From Saccharospirillum alexandrii (lineage in GTDB: Bacteria; Pseudomonadota; Gammaproteobacteria; Pseudomonadales; Natronospirillaceae), in assembly GCF_004000275.1 (NCBI RefSeq), contig NZ_RCIP01000001.1:178749-242748 (forward strand): DNA of 64,000 bases, in the 5' to 3' direction. Positions 38,008 through 46,304 of this stretch are shown in pieces. Every line of letters begins with the position of its first letter. The first letter of the stretch is position 1. The notes beneath the pieces are model-generated. The model was not told the DNA's origin. It did not search any database and saw only the letters and a list, made by a program, of their open reading frames with translations. Made by a program: the position numbers and the translations under genes.

Positions 38008-38634
38008 ATGCCCGCCTGGTGGCCTTTTGTATTGGTGTATACCGCCGCGGTAATTAGCCCGGGGCCGGATTTTGCGCTGGTGGTTAAATCGGCGCTTACC
38101 CGGGGTAAGCGTGCCAGCACGCTGAATGCCCTGGGCATAGGTTTGGGGGTTACTCTCCATACCCTGGTTGCTGTGCTGGGTGTGTCTGCTCTGGTGCAGT
38201 CGAGCCGTTGGTTGGCGATGACGCTTCCCTGGCTGGGGATAGGGTATCTGCTGTATCTCGGTTGGGGTGGGTTGAGTGCGCAACCGACACCGCCGGGGCA
38301 ACCGCTCGACAGTTCCGCCAGGGTTAGCGACCGCAGTGATTTCTGGCAGGGGTTTCTGACCAATGTGCTGAACCCGAAAGCGCTGCTGTTTTTCTCGGCC
38401 ATCTTGCTGCAGTTGGTAGACGGCCTGAACGGATGGATGCAGTCTGCGCTGGTTGGCTATGTGTTTGTGGTCACCAGCTTGTGGTTTGGATTGGTTGGTT
38501 GGGTGTTGTCGCAACCGGTTTTGCAACGCCGGTTTTTAACCCGGCGCCACTGGATCGACCGGGGCGCCGGGGTGATTTTTGTTGCCTTGTCGTTGCTGTT
38601 TATTTGGGACTGGTGGCAGCGTTGGATGCTTTGA
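38008..38634 (+). CDS. LysE family exporter
   Basis: A 208-residue inner-membrane protein with about six helices and the LysE/RhtB signature AAVISPGPDFALVVKSALTRGKRA near the N-terminus, followed by NVLNPKALLFFSAIL in the middle. The family exports amino acids such as lysine, threonine or homoserine lactone; the substrate here is unknown. The ATG at 38008 is preceded by GGAGAG and preferred over the frame start at 37993. Its last 35 bases overlap the convergent rarD-like gene. Confidence 0.88.
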   Translation: MPAWWPFVLVYTAAVISPGPDFALVVKSALTRGKRASTLNALGIGLGVTLHTLVAVLGVSALVQSSRWLAMTLPWLGIGYLLYLGWGGLSAQPTPPGQPLDSSARVSDRSDFWQGFLTNVLNPKALLFFSAILLQLVDGLNGWMQSALVGYVFVVTSLWFGLVGWVLSQPVLQRRFLTRRHWIDRGAGVIFVALSLLFIWDWWQRWML

Positions 38635-39529
38635 GGGCGCGTTTGGCAGACTGGTTGCGCCCAAGGGTACGCAACGAGTCGAGCGTCAATAGCAGCAAGG
38701 CTGTCCAGATCAAACCGAACGTAACCAGCTTGCCCGGGCTCAGGGTTTCGTCGTAAACGAACACCGCCAGCAGAAACATGCCGCTCGGGGCAATGTATTG
38801 AAAGAAACCGAGTGCGGTCAGACTGATGCGATTGGCCGCGGCCGCAAAGCACATTAACGGCACCATGGTGACTGGGCCTGCGGCGAACAGCAGCAGGTTG
38901 ATTGACCAGGTGTTTTCGATCAGATTACTGGTCGGGCTGGTGGTCAACAACAAATAGCCGGCGGCAACGGGCAGCAGTAAACCGGTTTCCAGTGCCATGC
39001 CAGTGAAACTGTCGACGCCAATTTTTTTACGCACCAGGCCGTACAGCGCAAAGCTGGTGGCCAATAGTAAGGCAACCCAGGGCAGGCGACCGAACTGGAT
39101 CAGTTCGAACGCGACGGCGGCGACACACAGCAACGCGGCGATGGTGCGTACCCGGTCGAGCCGGTCCCGGAAAAAGATCATGCCGAGCAGAATGTTCATC
39201 AGCGGGTTGATGTAATAACCGAGGCTGGCGCTGAGCATGTAATTGCTTTGCACCGCCCAGATGAACAACCCCCAGTTAAACCCGATCAGTATCGTCGAGG
39301 CGAGCAAATTCCAGCGGGTTCGTGATGAGCGCAGCGCGGTCATCAGCGCATCGCGTTTGCGAAACAGGAATATCAAACCCAGTGTTAACAGAAACGACCA
39401 GATGATGCGGTGCGACAACAGTTCCGCTGCTGCGACGTCGCCCATAACTTTGAAATAGATGGGGGCTACTGACCACAGAATGTAGGCGGTCAGTGCGTAA
39501 AAAGCGCCGCTGCGCGTTGCGGATATCAT
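38600..39529 (-). CDS. rarD: RarD-type EamA/DMT permease, second copy
   Basis: A 309-residue polytopic inner-membrane protein of the RarD subgroup: AFYALTAYILWSVAPIYFKVMG, SHRIIWSFLLTLG, LGYYINPLMNILLGM and FALYGLVRKKIG are its landmarks. It is clearly related to the gene at 714-1592 but diverged enough to be an old duplication. It starts seven bases after the MocR-type regulator gene stop and is probably its operon partner. The 3' ends of this gene and the LysE gene overlap by 35 bp. The substrate is not known. Confidence 0.87.
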   Translation of the reverse strand: MISATRSGAFYALTAYILWSVAPIYFKVMGDVAAAELLSHRIIWSFLLTLGLIFLFRKRDALMTALRSSRTRWNLLASTILIGFNWGLFIWAVQSNYMLSASLGYYINPLMNILLGMIFFRDRLDRVRTIAALLCVAAVAFELIQFGRLPWVALLLATSFALYGLVRKKIGVDSFTGMALETGLLLPVAAGYLLLTTSPTSNLIENTWSINLLLFAAGPVTMVPLMCFAAAANRISLTALGFFQYIAPSGMFLLAVFVYDETLSPGKLVTFGLIWTALLLLTLDSLRTLGRNQSAKRALKASNAATSPK

Positions 39530-39536
39530 AGTTGCC

Positions 39537-40928
39537 TCAAATGTTGGTCAGTGAATCCTGGGCGTTGCCAGGGCTCTGGATCAGGTCGATCAGGGTGTCG
39601 ATGGCGCTGAGCAGCGTATCGCGTTTTAGCCGGCCACCGATGCAGATGCGTACTGCCTGGGGGGCAGCGAATTGCCCCGCCGCAAACACTTCGGCCGGTT
39701 TCAGTTGAATGCGATGCTCGGCCGCGCGCGCAACCAGGTTGACCGCGCGCCAGGGTGCGGGTAAGTCCAGCCAGACGTTGAAGCCGCCGCCGCGCGGGGT
39801 GAGCCCTGATTGTTTCAACCGTTCGCAGACTGCGTTTTGGCGCCAGTCGATCTCGGCCTGCTGACGGGCCAGCAGTTGATCGGCATAGCCGTTGTTCAGC
39901 CAGTCGCAGGCAACTTCTGTGGTCAGCGGAATGGCCATCCAGCAGGTGGCGCGAAAAGCCGCGCCGATGGCATTCACCCATTCTTCGGGGGCGCGCATAA
40001 AACCGACGTGCAAGCCACCGCACAACGCCTTGGACAGGCTGGCGATGGTAACGGTGATGTCCGGGTGGCGCAGGCTAAAGGAAGGCTGGGCCGGATCGCC
40101 CAGGCAACCCTGTACGTCGTCTTCAACAACGGTGATTTGGTACTGTCGGCAAAGGAGCGCCAGCTCATCAATTCGCTGTTGCGACATTGAACCGCCGGTT
40201 GGGTTCTGCATCCGGGTCATCAGGTACAGCACCCGTGGCGGGTGGCGCTGGCACTGGCTTTCCAGTGCGTCGGGCGTCAAGCCCTGGTCGTCGATCGCCA
40301 GCGGCATCAGTCGCAGGTTCTGCTGCGTTGCCGCTGCGACTAGCCCCGGATAGGTCAGCCCCTCACAGGCCAGGCCATCGCCGGGTTGCAGCAGGGCATT
40401 GAGCGCAACGTAGAACCCGTGTTGGCCGCCCAGGGTGACCAGTAAATCGTCACTGTTGAAGTCGCCGAGGCCGGTTTTTAGCAGCCAGCGACGGCCTGCT
40501 TCACGGTGATGCGCAAGGCCAAATTCAGACTGGTAGCGCAACAGGTGAGGCAATACATCAGAGTGCTGCAGCGTTGCCAGGGTGCGGGTAAGTTGTTCAG
40601 ACTGATCCATTTCCAGTGCAATGCTAAAACCCAGATCGATACCGGTGTCGACGGTTGAATCGGTGACTTTGAAGCTGGCGGTGCCGGGGTTCAAACCGCG
40701 AATGAAGGTGCCGCTGCCGACCCGGGCTTCGATCAACCGGCGACGCTCCGCCTCGGCATAGGCGCGGGTGACGGTGCCAACAGTAACACCCAGCTCTTCG
40801 GCCAGCTGCCGGTGCGTTGGCAGACGGTCGCCGGGCTTGAGTTCGCCATCGTGAACGGCGCGTTCGATGCTGTTGGCCAGCGCCTTGTATTTGGGGCCGG
40901 TTTGACCGGTCAGTGTTAGGATTGTCAT
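39537..40928 (-). CDS. MocR-type GntR regulator with aminotransferase domain
   Basis: A 463-residue fusion of an N-terminal GntR winged helix (about 8-78: SIERAVHDGELKPGDRLPTHRQLAEELGVTVGTVTRAYAEAE) with a class I aminotransferase-like domain that binds pyridoxal phosphate. The Schiff-base lysine is probably that in TIASLSKALCGGLHVGF. Such MocR proteins (PdxR, TauR, GabR, EhuR) control genes for vitamin B6, taurine, GABA or amino acid use. The ATG at 40928 opens the conserved part; a start at 40997 is less likely. The downstream partner is a RarD-type permease. A perfect inverted repeat lies just upstream. Confidence 0.88.
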   Translation of the reverse strand: MTILTLTGQTGPKYKALANSIERAVHDGELKPGDRLPTHRQLAEELGVTVGTVTRAYAEAERRRLIEARVGSGTFIRGLNPGTASFKVTDSTVDTGIDLGFSIALEMDQSEQLTRTLATLQHSDVLPHLLRYQSEFGLAHHREAGRRWLLKTGLGDFNSDDLLVTLGGQHGFYVALNALLQPGDGLACEGLTYPGLVAAATQQNLRLMPLAIDDQGLTPDALESQCQRHPPRVLYLMTRMQNPTGGSMSQQRIDELALLCRQYQITVVEDDVQGCLGDPAQPSFSLRHPDITVTIASLSKALCGGLHVGFMRAPEEWVNAIGAAFRATCWMAIPLTTEVACDWLNNGYADQLLARQQAEIDWRQNAVCERLKQSGLTPRGGGFNVWLDLPAPWRAVNLVARAAEHRIQLKPAEVFAAGQFAAPQAVRICIGGRLKRDTLLSAIDTLIDLIQSPGNAQDSLTNI

Positions 40929-40944
40929 GGTGACAAAGAACTGC

Positions 40945-40976
40945 TTGCAGTGAATTGTCGTCGTATTACACTGCAA
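40945..40976. promoter_or_regulatory. Inverted repeat before the MocR-type gene
   Basis: TTGCAGTG (40945-40952) and CACTGCAA (40969-40976) are perfect complements 16 bp apart, 17 bp before the regulator start codon. AATTG follows each half in a similar way. This is a candidate autoregulatory operator. Confidence 0.45.
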
Positions 40977-41042
40977 TTGTTTGCTTTTGTCGAACACAAA
41001 TACAGATCCAATGTGTCATTGATGCTTATATCCGGCATTCCA

Positions 41043-41217
41043 AGTTTCGGAGTTCGAATCAGGTGTATTGGCATGAGTCCGCACCGGGTGGTGGGGCTAC
41101 TTCTGTGGGGTCGCTGTAAATACATCCATGTAAGCTTAACTTCGGCATCCATGCCTCAGATACCCCCACAGAAGCAGCCCCACCACCCGGCGCTTACCCA
41201 TCGCGAACTCCGAAACT
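41043..41217. repeat. Long-hairpin repeat, family A copy 2
   Basis: Arms of 27 bp (41084-41110 and 41164-41190) pair with one mismatch and enclose a core nearly identical to that at 6372-6422 (TACATCCATGTAAGCTTAAC, GGCATCCATGCC). The arm sequence differs from copy 1 at many places on both sides, keeping pairing. An outer 14-bp inverted repeat, AGTTTCGGAGTTCG (41043-41056) and its complement (41204-41217), frames it. It fills most of the 364-bp divergent gap between the MocR-type gene and alaX. Confidence 0.85.
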
Positions 41218-41268
41218 AGAGTTAGCATGATTGATCTTTGCGTCTGATTTAGGATATTCAAAAAAATA

Positions 41269-41282
41269 TTGTATCGATACAA
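41269..41282. promoter_or_regulatory. Perfect 14-bp palindrome in the alaX leader
   Basis: TTGTATCGATACAA ends two bases before the GGAAGG ribosome site of alaX. The same 14-mer is inside choV at 354-367. A bound dimer here would overlap the translation or transcription start. Its symmetry suits a GntR-family protein, such as the regulator encoded next door at 39537-40928. Confidence 0.5.
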
Positions 41283-41292
41283 AGGAAGGTTT

Positions 41293-42006
41293 ATGAACCC
41301 TTATCGTTTCTATCAGGATGCCTATCAAACCGAACTTGATACCCAGGTGGTTCGCCTCGAGGGCAACCGGCTGGTGTTGACCGATACGATTTTTTATCCG
41401 CATGGCGGTGGTCAGCCGGGCGATAGCGGCGAACTGATCGTCGGTGATCAGCGCATTGCCATTGTTGACACTCGCTACAGTCCGGACCGGTCAGCCATTG
41501 AACATTTTTTGGATGAAGCCGCGTGCGAAGGGCTTGGTCTTAGCGAAGGCGATGGGGTAACGATCACCCTGAACTGGGCACGCCGCCATCGTCACATGCG
41601 CATGCACAGTTGCCTGCATTTGCTGTGCTACCTGATCAAAGACCCGGTTACCGGCGGTAATGTTGGTACCGACCTGAGCCGGGCTGAATTTGATCTGTCG
41701 GAACCACTCGACAAAGCCGAATTGGAAGCACGGTTGAACGCCACCATTGCCGAGGGGGCTTTGGTATCGACCGAGTGGTTACCTGAATCGATTCTGGATG
41801 AACAGCCGGAGCTGGTGCGGACCATGAGTGTGCAACCACCGCGTGGACACGGTGCCATTCGGATGGTGCGGGTTGAAGGCTTGGATTATCAGCCCTGTGG
41901 TGGTACTCACGTGAATAACATTGCTGAAATAGGGAAGGTGCGAATTCCCAGTATCAAAAGCAAAGGCAAGCAAAACAAACGGATCAATATCGAATTGGTC
42001 GACTGA
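41293..42006 (+). CDS. alaX: AlaX-type alanyl-tRNA editing protein
   Basis: A 237-residue free-standing editing domain that hydrolyses Ser- or Gly-tRNA(Ala), preventing mistranslation. It matches the AlaRS editing domain: LTDTIFYPHGGGQPGDSGEL near the start, the zinc site His101 and His105 in RHMRMHSCLH, and Cys202/His206 in QPCGGTHV. The short N-terminal part before the editing domain is that of AlaX-M/L types. The start at 41293 follows GGAAGG, and the frame start at 41269 lies in the palindrome. A LysE-type exporter gene follows in the same direction, 47 bp on. Confidence 0.88.
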   Translation: MNPYRFYQDAYQTELDTQVVRLEGNRLVLTDTIFYPHGGGQPGDSGELIVGDQRIAIVDTRYSPDRSAIEHFLDEAACEGLGLSEGDGVTITLNWARRHRHMRMHSCLHLLCYLIKDPVTGGNVGTDLSRAEFDLSEPLDKAELEARLNATIAEGALVSTEWLPESILDEQPELVRTMSVQPPRGHGAIRMVRVEGLDYQPCGGTHVNNIAEIGKVRIPSIKSKGKQNKRINIELVD

Positions 42007-42053
42007 CCCTTCTTAAACCGGGGCTGACGTTGCAGCCTGAGAGGCCTGACTAA

Positions 42054-42659
42054 ATGGACGCTTTAACCCTCGGGTTTTTACTTCCGATCGCGATTTACAC
42101 CTTCAGTACAACGATAACACCGGGGCCCAATGTATTAATGGTAACGGCCTCCGGCATGAACTTCGGGTTGCGCCGTACCATGCCGCACATTACCGGTATA
42201 TGCATCGGGTTTCTAACGCTCAACTTAGTGGTTGCCAGTGGCATAGGCGCGCTGTTGCTGGCGATGCCGCAACTGCATTGGGCGTTGAAAATCACTGGGT
42301 CGATCTACTTGCTGTGGCTCGCCTGGAACATTGCCACGGCAGGCGGTATGGCAAGGGTCGACGGCGAAGCTCGCCCGATGCGCTGGTGGCACGCGGCCTT
42401 GTTTCAGGTCGTGAACCCCAAGGCCTGGGCCATGGCGATTACCGGCATAGCCGCCTTCAGTTTGCCGGGCGATGCTTATTGGCCAAGTGCGTTGACCGTG
42501 GCTTTTATGTTCGCGCTGATGACGTACCCGTGCAGTTGCGTCTGGGCAGTGCTTGGCTCCCAGTTACGCCGCTGGCTGGAAGATCCGGCACGACTAAGGA
42601 TGTTCAATCTGGTGTTGGGCATTTTGACTGCATTGTGTGTGGTGTTCATCCTAATGTAA
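42054..42659 (+). CDS. LysE family exporter, second copy
   Basis: A 201-residue inner-membrane protein with about six hydrophobic helices. TITPGPNVLMVTASGMNFGLRRTMPHITGICIGF is the LysE/RhtB signature with the conserved PGP, and FQVVNPKAWAMAITGIAAF is the second landmark. It probably exports an amino acid or a similar small molecule. It follows alaX and is closed by a terminator at 42787. It is only distantly similar to the other LysE gene at 38008. Confidence 0.88.
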   Translation: MDALTLGFLLPIAIYTFSTTITPGPNVLMVTASGMNFGLRRTMPHITGICIGFLTLNLVVASGIGALLLAMPQLHWALKITGSIYLLWLAWNIATAGGMARVDGEARPMRWWHAALFQVVNPKAWAMAITGIAAFSLPGDAYWPSALTVAFMFALMTYPCSCVWAVLGSQLRRWLEDPARLRMFNLVLGILTALCVVFILM

Positions 42660-42786
42660 TGCCCTTTGCTTTGATCAAATGTCGGAGCTGGAGGCTGCCA
42701 GGTGCCATTGGAGCGCAGAGACACCCCCGGAAGCCACCGCTAGTCGCTGGGCGAACGCCGACACGTGAGTGACTCAGTTACCCAAT

Positions 42787-42826
42787 CCTCGCCGACGAAA
42801 CCCTCCTTAGTCGTGCGAGGTTTTTT
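42787..42826 (+). terminator. Rho-independent terminator after the LysE gene
   Basis: CCTCGC (42787-42792) plus ACGA (42795-42798) pair with TCGT plus GCGAGG (42811-42820), followed by six Ts (42821-42826). It ends the alaX-LysE unit just before the convergent phosphorylase gene. Confidence 0.75.
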
Positions 42827-44570
42827 ACGGTTTATCGGCAGCAACCAGCCAAAGGCACTGGTAGGGCTGCAATACCAAATCATCTTCTTCGTTGTAAACC
42901 GCTTCACTGATCAAATCCCGGTATTGGTGATCTTCATTTTTTGGGACCAGTCGCATCAGTGCCAGCGTTTGGGTGACTGAGGTAACGTTAAAAACGCCAT
43001 ATACCCGCTGTTGTTCACTGTCGCGTATCACCACGAAAAAGCTCGACCCCAGATCCTGTACCCGCTGCCGGCTGGCCGGGTGGAACGCCTTACTGCCTTT
43101 ACGCAAACGAAGCCGGTGTGCCAGTTCCTGGCTGACCAGATGAGATGGATGCCGTGCATCCTTCATGGCTTCGGTAAGTGGTCCCCAGTCCCAGATTTTG
43201 CGGTTAATGGAACGCAACCGGCCGGTGCGCTCGACGCCGGCAATGTCGTTGGGCGTGGCGATCAGTGATTGCAGGTAAAAAGCCGGAACGCCCTGAAGCG
43301 TCATCATCAGCGTCTGTGAGCAGAGAAAGCGCTCAATCTGCCATTGATCCGGGCCGGTTCGGGTGCCCCTGAGTGCATCGAAATAACTGATGTTGATTTC
43401 ATAGGGGCTGTCCGGCCCGCGGGGGTTTGCTTTCATGCTGACGTAGCCACCGAACTGGTGCATGCAGTCCAGCAGGCTCTGGATTTCATAAGGCGGCAGA
43501 ATACCCTCTAGTGCACGCAGACCCACACCGTCGTGGCTGGCGGTGAAGTTCAGATAAGTGCCGCCCTCCGGTGGCGGGGCGAGTGTCAGCGCCCAGTTGG
43601 TGAGCAGGTCGGCATTGCCCCGGTTCAGGGTGTAGAGAATCAGTGGGGGCAGGGCGAACTGATAGACCATGGCGGCTTCGTCGCCCTGGCCAAAGTACGA
43701 CAGATTTTCCTGATGCGGCACATTGGTTTCGGTCACCAGTTCCACCCAGGGCGCAATGGCATCGACCAGATCCCGCATGAGTTTGACCACTTCGTGGGTC
43801 TGCGGCAGGTGAATGCAGGAGGTGCCGAGTTCCTTCCACAGAAACGCCACCGCATCGAGTCGCACCAGCCGTGCGCCCTTTGACAGGTAGAATAGAAAAA
43901 TATCCATCATCGCCAGCAACACATCGGGGTTGCTGTAGTTCAGATCGATCTGGTCTTCACTGAACGTCGCCCAGACATGACGCGTGCCCCTATGCGTATG
44001 GATGGGGGCCAATAAGGGGCTGGAACGTGGCCTTACCACCTCGGAGACATCGGTCTGCGGGTCCATCTCGATAAAGTAATTGCAGCCGGGTTCCTGATTC
44101 TGAATGTACTCGATGAACCAGAGGTTTTCGCGCGAGCAATGGTTCAGAACCAGATCGAACATGATGCCGAAGCGGCGGGCCAGGGCATCAATGTGGTCCC
44201 ATTGGCCAACACTGGGGCGAACCTGTTTGAAATCGATGACCGAAAAGCCGTCGTCGGAGCTGTAGGGGTAAAAGGGCAATAGATGAATATTGGTGATCAG
44301 GTCGGGGTAGAAATCTTCCAGAAACCGCTCCAGCTGCATCAGCCCCGGTTCTTCGCGCTGGCGAATGGCATCACCATAGGTGATCAGCAGGGTATCCGTT
44401 TCGTCCAGCCCGGGGTCCCGGGTGTGATGGTAGATGACAGGCTGGTAGCGTTGTACCAGACCCATCAACTGGTCGGTAATCGCTTCCGCACGGTGGGCAC
44501 CATACAGCCGAGCCAGCCGCGTGTGGGCTGATATTTTCAACCGGTCCAGTGAACCGTCCTGGCTTGTCAT
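42825..44570 (-). CDS. GH13 sucrose phosphorylase-like enzyme, probable glucosylglycerate phosphorylase
   Basis: A 581-residue cytoplasmic glycoside hydrolase family 13 protein close to the sucrose-phosphorylase group (GH13_18), which includes glucosylglycerate phosphorylase (E. coli YcjM). The nucleophile aspartate is in ARLVRLDAVAFLWKELGT, the acid/base glutamate in ELVTETNVPHQENLSYFG, and the third acid in FTASHDGVGLR. LPFYPYSSDDGFSVIDF is typical of this group. It would release glucose 1-phosphate from glucosylglycerate or sucrose. The divergent neighbour galU uses glucose 1-phosphate, which suits that role. Glucosylglycerate is an osmolyte of marine bacteria. GAGGAC precedes the ATG. The exact substrate is unproven. 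Confidence 0.83.
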   Translation of the reverse strand: MTSQDGSLDRLKISAHTRLARLYGAHRAEAITDQLMGLVQRYQPVIYHHTRDPGLDETDTLLITYGDAIRQREEPGLMQLERFLEDFYPDLITNIHLLPFYPYSSDDGFSVIDFKQVRPSVGQWDHIDALARRFGIMFDLVLNHCSRENLWFIEYIQNQEPGCNYFIEMDPQTDVSEVVRPRSSPLLAPIHTHRGTRHVWATFSEDQIDLNYSNPDVLLAMMDIFLFYLSKGARLVRLDAVAFLWKELGTSCIHLPQTHEVVKLMRDLVDAIAPWVELVTETNVPHQENLSYFGQGDEAAMVYQFALPPLILYTLNRGNADLLTNWALTLAPPPEGGTYLNFTASHDGVGLRALEGILPPYEIQSLLDCMHQFGGYVSMKANPRGPDSPYEINISYFDALRGTRTGPDQWQIERFLCSQTLMMTLQGVPAFYLQSLIATPNDIAGVERTGRLRSINRKIWDWGPLTEAMKDARHPSHLVSQELAHRLRLRKGSKAFHPASRQRVQDLGSSFFVVIRDSEQQRVYGVFNVTSVTQTLALMRLVPKNEDHQYRDLISEAVYNEEDDLVLQPYQCLWLVAADKP

Positions 44571-44903
44571 AATGCGTCCTCTTGTTCGCGGTTATACTTT
44601 TGCGTCACAATTCAGTCTGAGTTTGGCACGACTTGATCCGGCATGCACCGTATTGGTGCTGCCGACCATTTTGGTGCAGAATGATGGTCGATTTAAGGGC
44701 TGGCCGTTCCCTTTGGCTGACCCGGGCACCGCTCCCGCCCAACAAGGGCTGTAGAGACAGTGACCTTGTTGTTTTGCATCGCAAAGGTCGCGCCAAAAAT
44801 GTTACTGGTCAGGGAATTGCAAGACTGAACACAGACTCGCTGAGCCAGACCAGGCCGAACCGGTCAGCTCAGTGGCGCTAAACACACTGGAAGAGGACGT
44901 AAC
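44571..44903. other. 333-bp divergent gap with short inverted repeats
   Basis: Between the phosphorylase gene and galU. GCACC (44645-44649)/GGTGC (44655-44659) and CGACCAT (44663-44669)/ATGGTCG (44684-44690) are small dyads that could bind a regulator. I see no gene in it. Confidence 0.35.
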
Positions 44904-45746
44904 ATGATCCGCAAATGTTTGTTTCCCGTGGGTGGCTATGGCACCCGGTTTCTACCGGCCACCAAAGCCCTCCCCAAAGAAATGCTGCCCATCGTCAACA
45001 AACCCCTGGTGCAATACGGGGTGGAAGAGTCCATTGAAGCCGGCTTGTTTGAAATTGGCTTTGTAACTGGCCGCGGCAAACGCGCCATTGCCGACCACTT
45101 CGATATTTCCTACGAGTTGGAACACCAGATCAACGGCTCCGACAAGGAAAAATACCTGACCTCCATTCGCCACGTTATGCACGAAGGCGTCTTCTCCTTT
45201 ACCCGTCAGAAAGAAATGAAAGGCCTCGGCCACGCCATTCTGGCCGGCGAGACCCTGATCGGCAGCGAACCCTTCGGCGTCGTACTAGCCGATGACTTGT
45301 GCATTCCGGAAGCCGATGGCGACAACGTCATGGCGCAAATGGTCAAGGTATTCAAACAATTCCGCTGCTCCATCGTCGCGGTGATGGAAGTGCCGGAAGA
45401 CGAGATTCACAAATACGGTGTCATTGAAGGCGAAGAGATGAAAGACGGTCTCTACCGCGTGAAAAGCATGGTCGAAAAACCCAAGAAAGAAGACGCCCCC
45501 AGCAACCTGGCCGTTATCGGGCGCTACATTTTAACGCCGGATATTTTCGACATACTGCGTGATACACCGCCGGGCAAAAACAATGAAATTCAGTTGACCG
45601 ATGCACTGATGACCCAGGCACAGGATGGCGTTGTTATGGCCTACCGGTTCAAAGGCACCCGGTTTGACTGTGGCTCGGTTGAAGGCTTTGTTGAAGCGAC
45701 GAATTATTGCTTTGAAGAGTTGTATAAGAAGGGCAATTTGAACTGA
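44904..45746 (+). CDS. galU: UTP--glucose-1-phosphate uridylyltransferase
   Basis: A 280-residue cytoplasmic enzyme that makes UDP-glucose from UTP and glucose 1-phosphate, for lipopolysaccharide, capsule and trehalose or glucosyl metabolite synthesis. The nucleotidyltransferase motif is FPVGGYGTRFLPATKALPKEMLP, followed by KPLVQYGVEE and, later, the ADDLC metal region and GKNNEIQLTDAL. The length fits the Pseudomonas GalU. GAGGACGTAAC precedes the ATG. It is divergent from the GH13 phosphorylase gene and ends before a hairpin terminator and the AT-rich island. Confidence 0.96.
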   Translation: MIRKCLFPVGGYGTRFLPATKALPKEMLPIVNKPLVQYGVEESIEAGLFEIGFVTGRGKRAIADHFDISYELEHQINGSDKEKYLTSIRHVMHEGVFSFTRQKEMKGLGHAILAGETLIGSEPFGVVLADDLCIPEADGDNVMAQMVKVFKQFRCSIVAVMEVPEDEIHKYGVIEGEEMKDGLYRVKSMVEKPKKEDAPSNLAVIGRYILTPDIFDILRDTPPGKNNEIQLTDALMTQAQDGVVMAYRFKGTRFDCGSVEGFVEATNYCFEELYKKGNLN

Positions 45747-45808
45747 GTGTAATGTTCGGTGTTGCAGTATGGAGTGGCACTGAATCTTGGCAACATGTTT
45801 GAGATTAA

Positions 45809-45840
45809 AAGGCCATATACTTGTGTATGGCCTTAGTTGT
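45809..45840 (+). terminator. Terminator after galU
   Basis: AAGGCCATA (45809-45817) pairs with TATGGCCTT (45826-45834), followed by AGTTGT. The T-rich tail is weak but the stem is perfect and lies 60 bp after galU. Confidence 0.6.
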
Positions 45841-46081
45841 ATTGAGACTTTGGGTAATTGATTTCCAAAATAGACCGAATTATTGGTTGTTGAATCTAAG
45901 CTTCAGGGTCTGATAGTTTTGCTATTACATTTTTTGAGATGTCGATCGCAAAAGTAAGCGATAGTTGCTTGTGTCTTGTTTTTTACTTTAAATTTTCGAC
46001 AGCTCTTTCATGGTCAAACGACGCATGGGTAATGAGGCCTTGAGCTAAAGTTAGTTTTTGATAAATACACCAGGGAAGAAA
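45841..46081. other. Left part of the AT-rich island, no gene seen
   Basis: GC content drops sharply after galU and stays low to about 47.7 kb. This first part has no open frame with a ribosome site and no repeat that I can recognise. Confidence 0.4.
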
Positions 46082-46222
46082 GTGGATACAAGGTCGCATG
46101 ATATTTTTTTACGTAAATTTGCAGCAGGGATCTTTGTTATTTACTTTGCAACTGTTGTTATTGGAATGATATCTGAAGTTAATGCTATAGCGGTAGTAGG
46201 GGCGGTGAATCAATATAGGTAA
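46082..46222 (+). CDS. Possible 46-residue membrane or signal-peptide ORF
   Basis: A GTG-started frame of 46 residues, preceded by CAGGGAAGAAA. It has a basic start and one hydrophobic stretch (GIFVIYFATVVIGMI), then SEVNAIAVVG and a short end. It may be a tiny membrane protein or the broken remnant of an exported protein like the two that follow. Family unknown. AT-rich like the rest of the island. Confidence 0.3.
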   Translation: MDTRSHDIFLRKFAAGIFVIYFATVVIGMISEVNAIAVVGAVNQYR

Positions 46223-46304
46223 AGAGTTCGGGAATGCATTTTTTCCCAAGTAGATACTCAGCTAGCGATATCTCGGTGAATACTAAGAAGGTTAGGGGTG
46301 TGAA

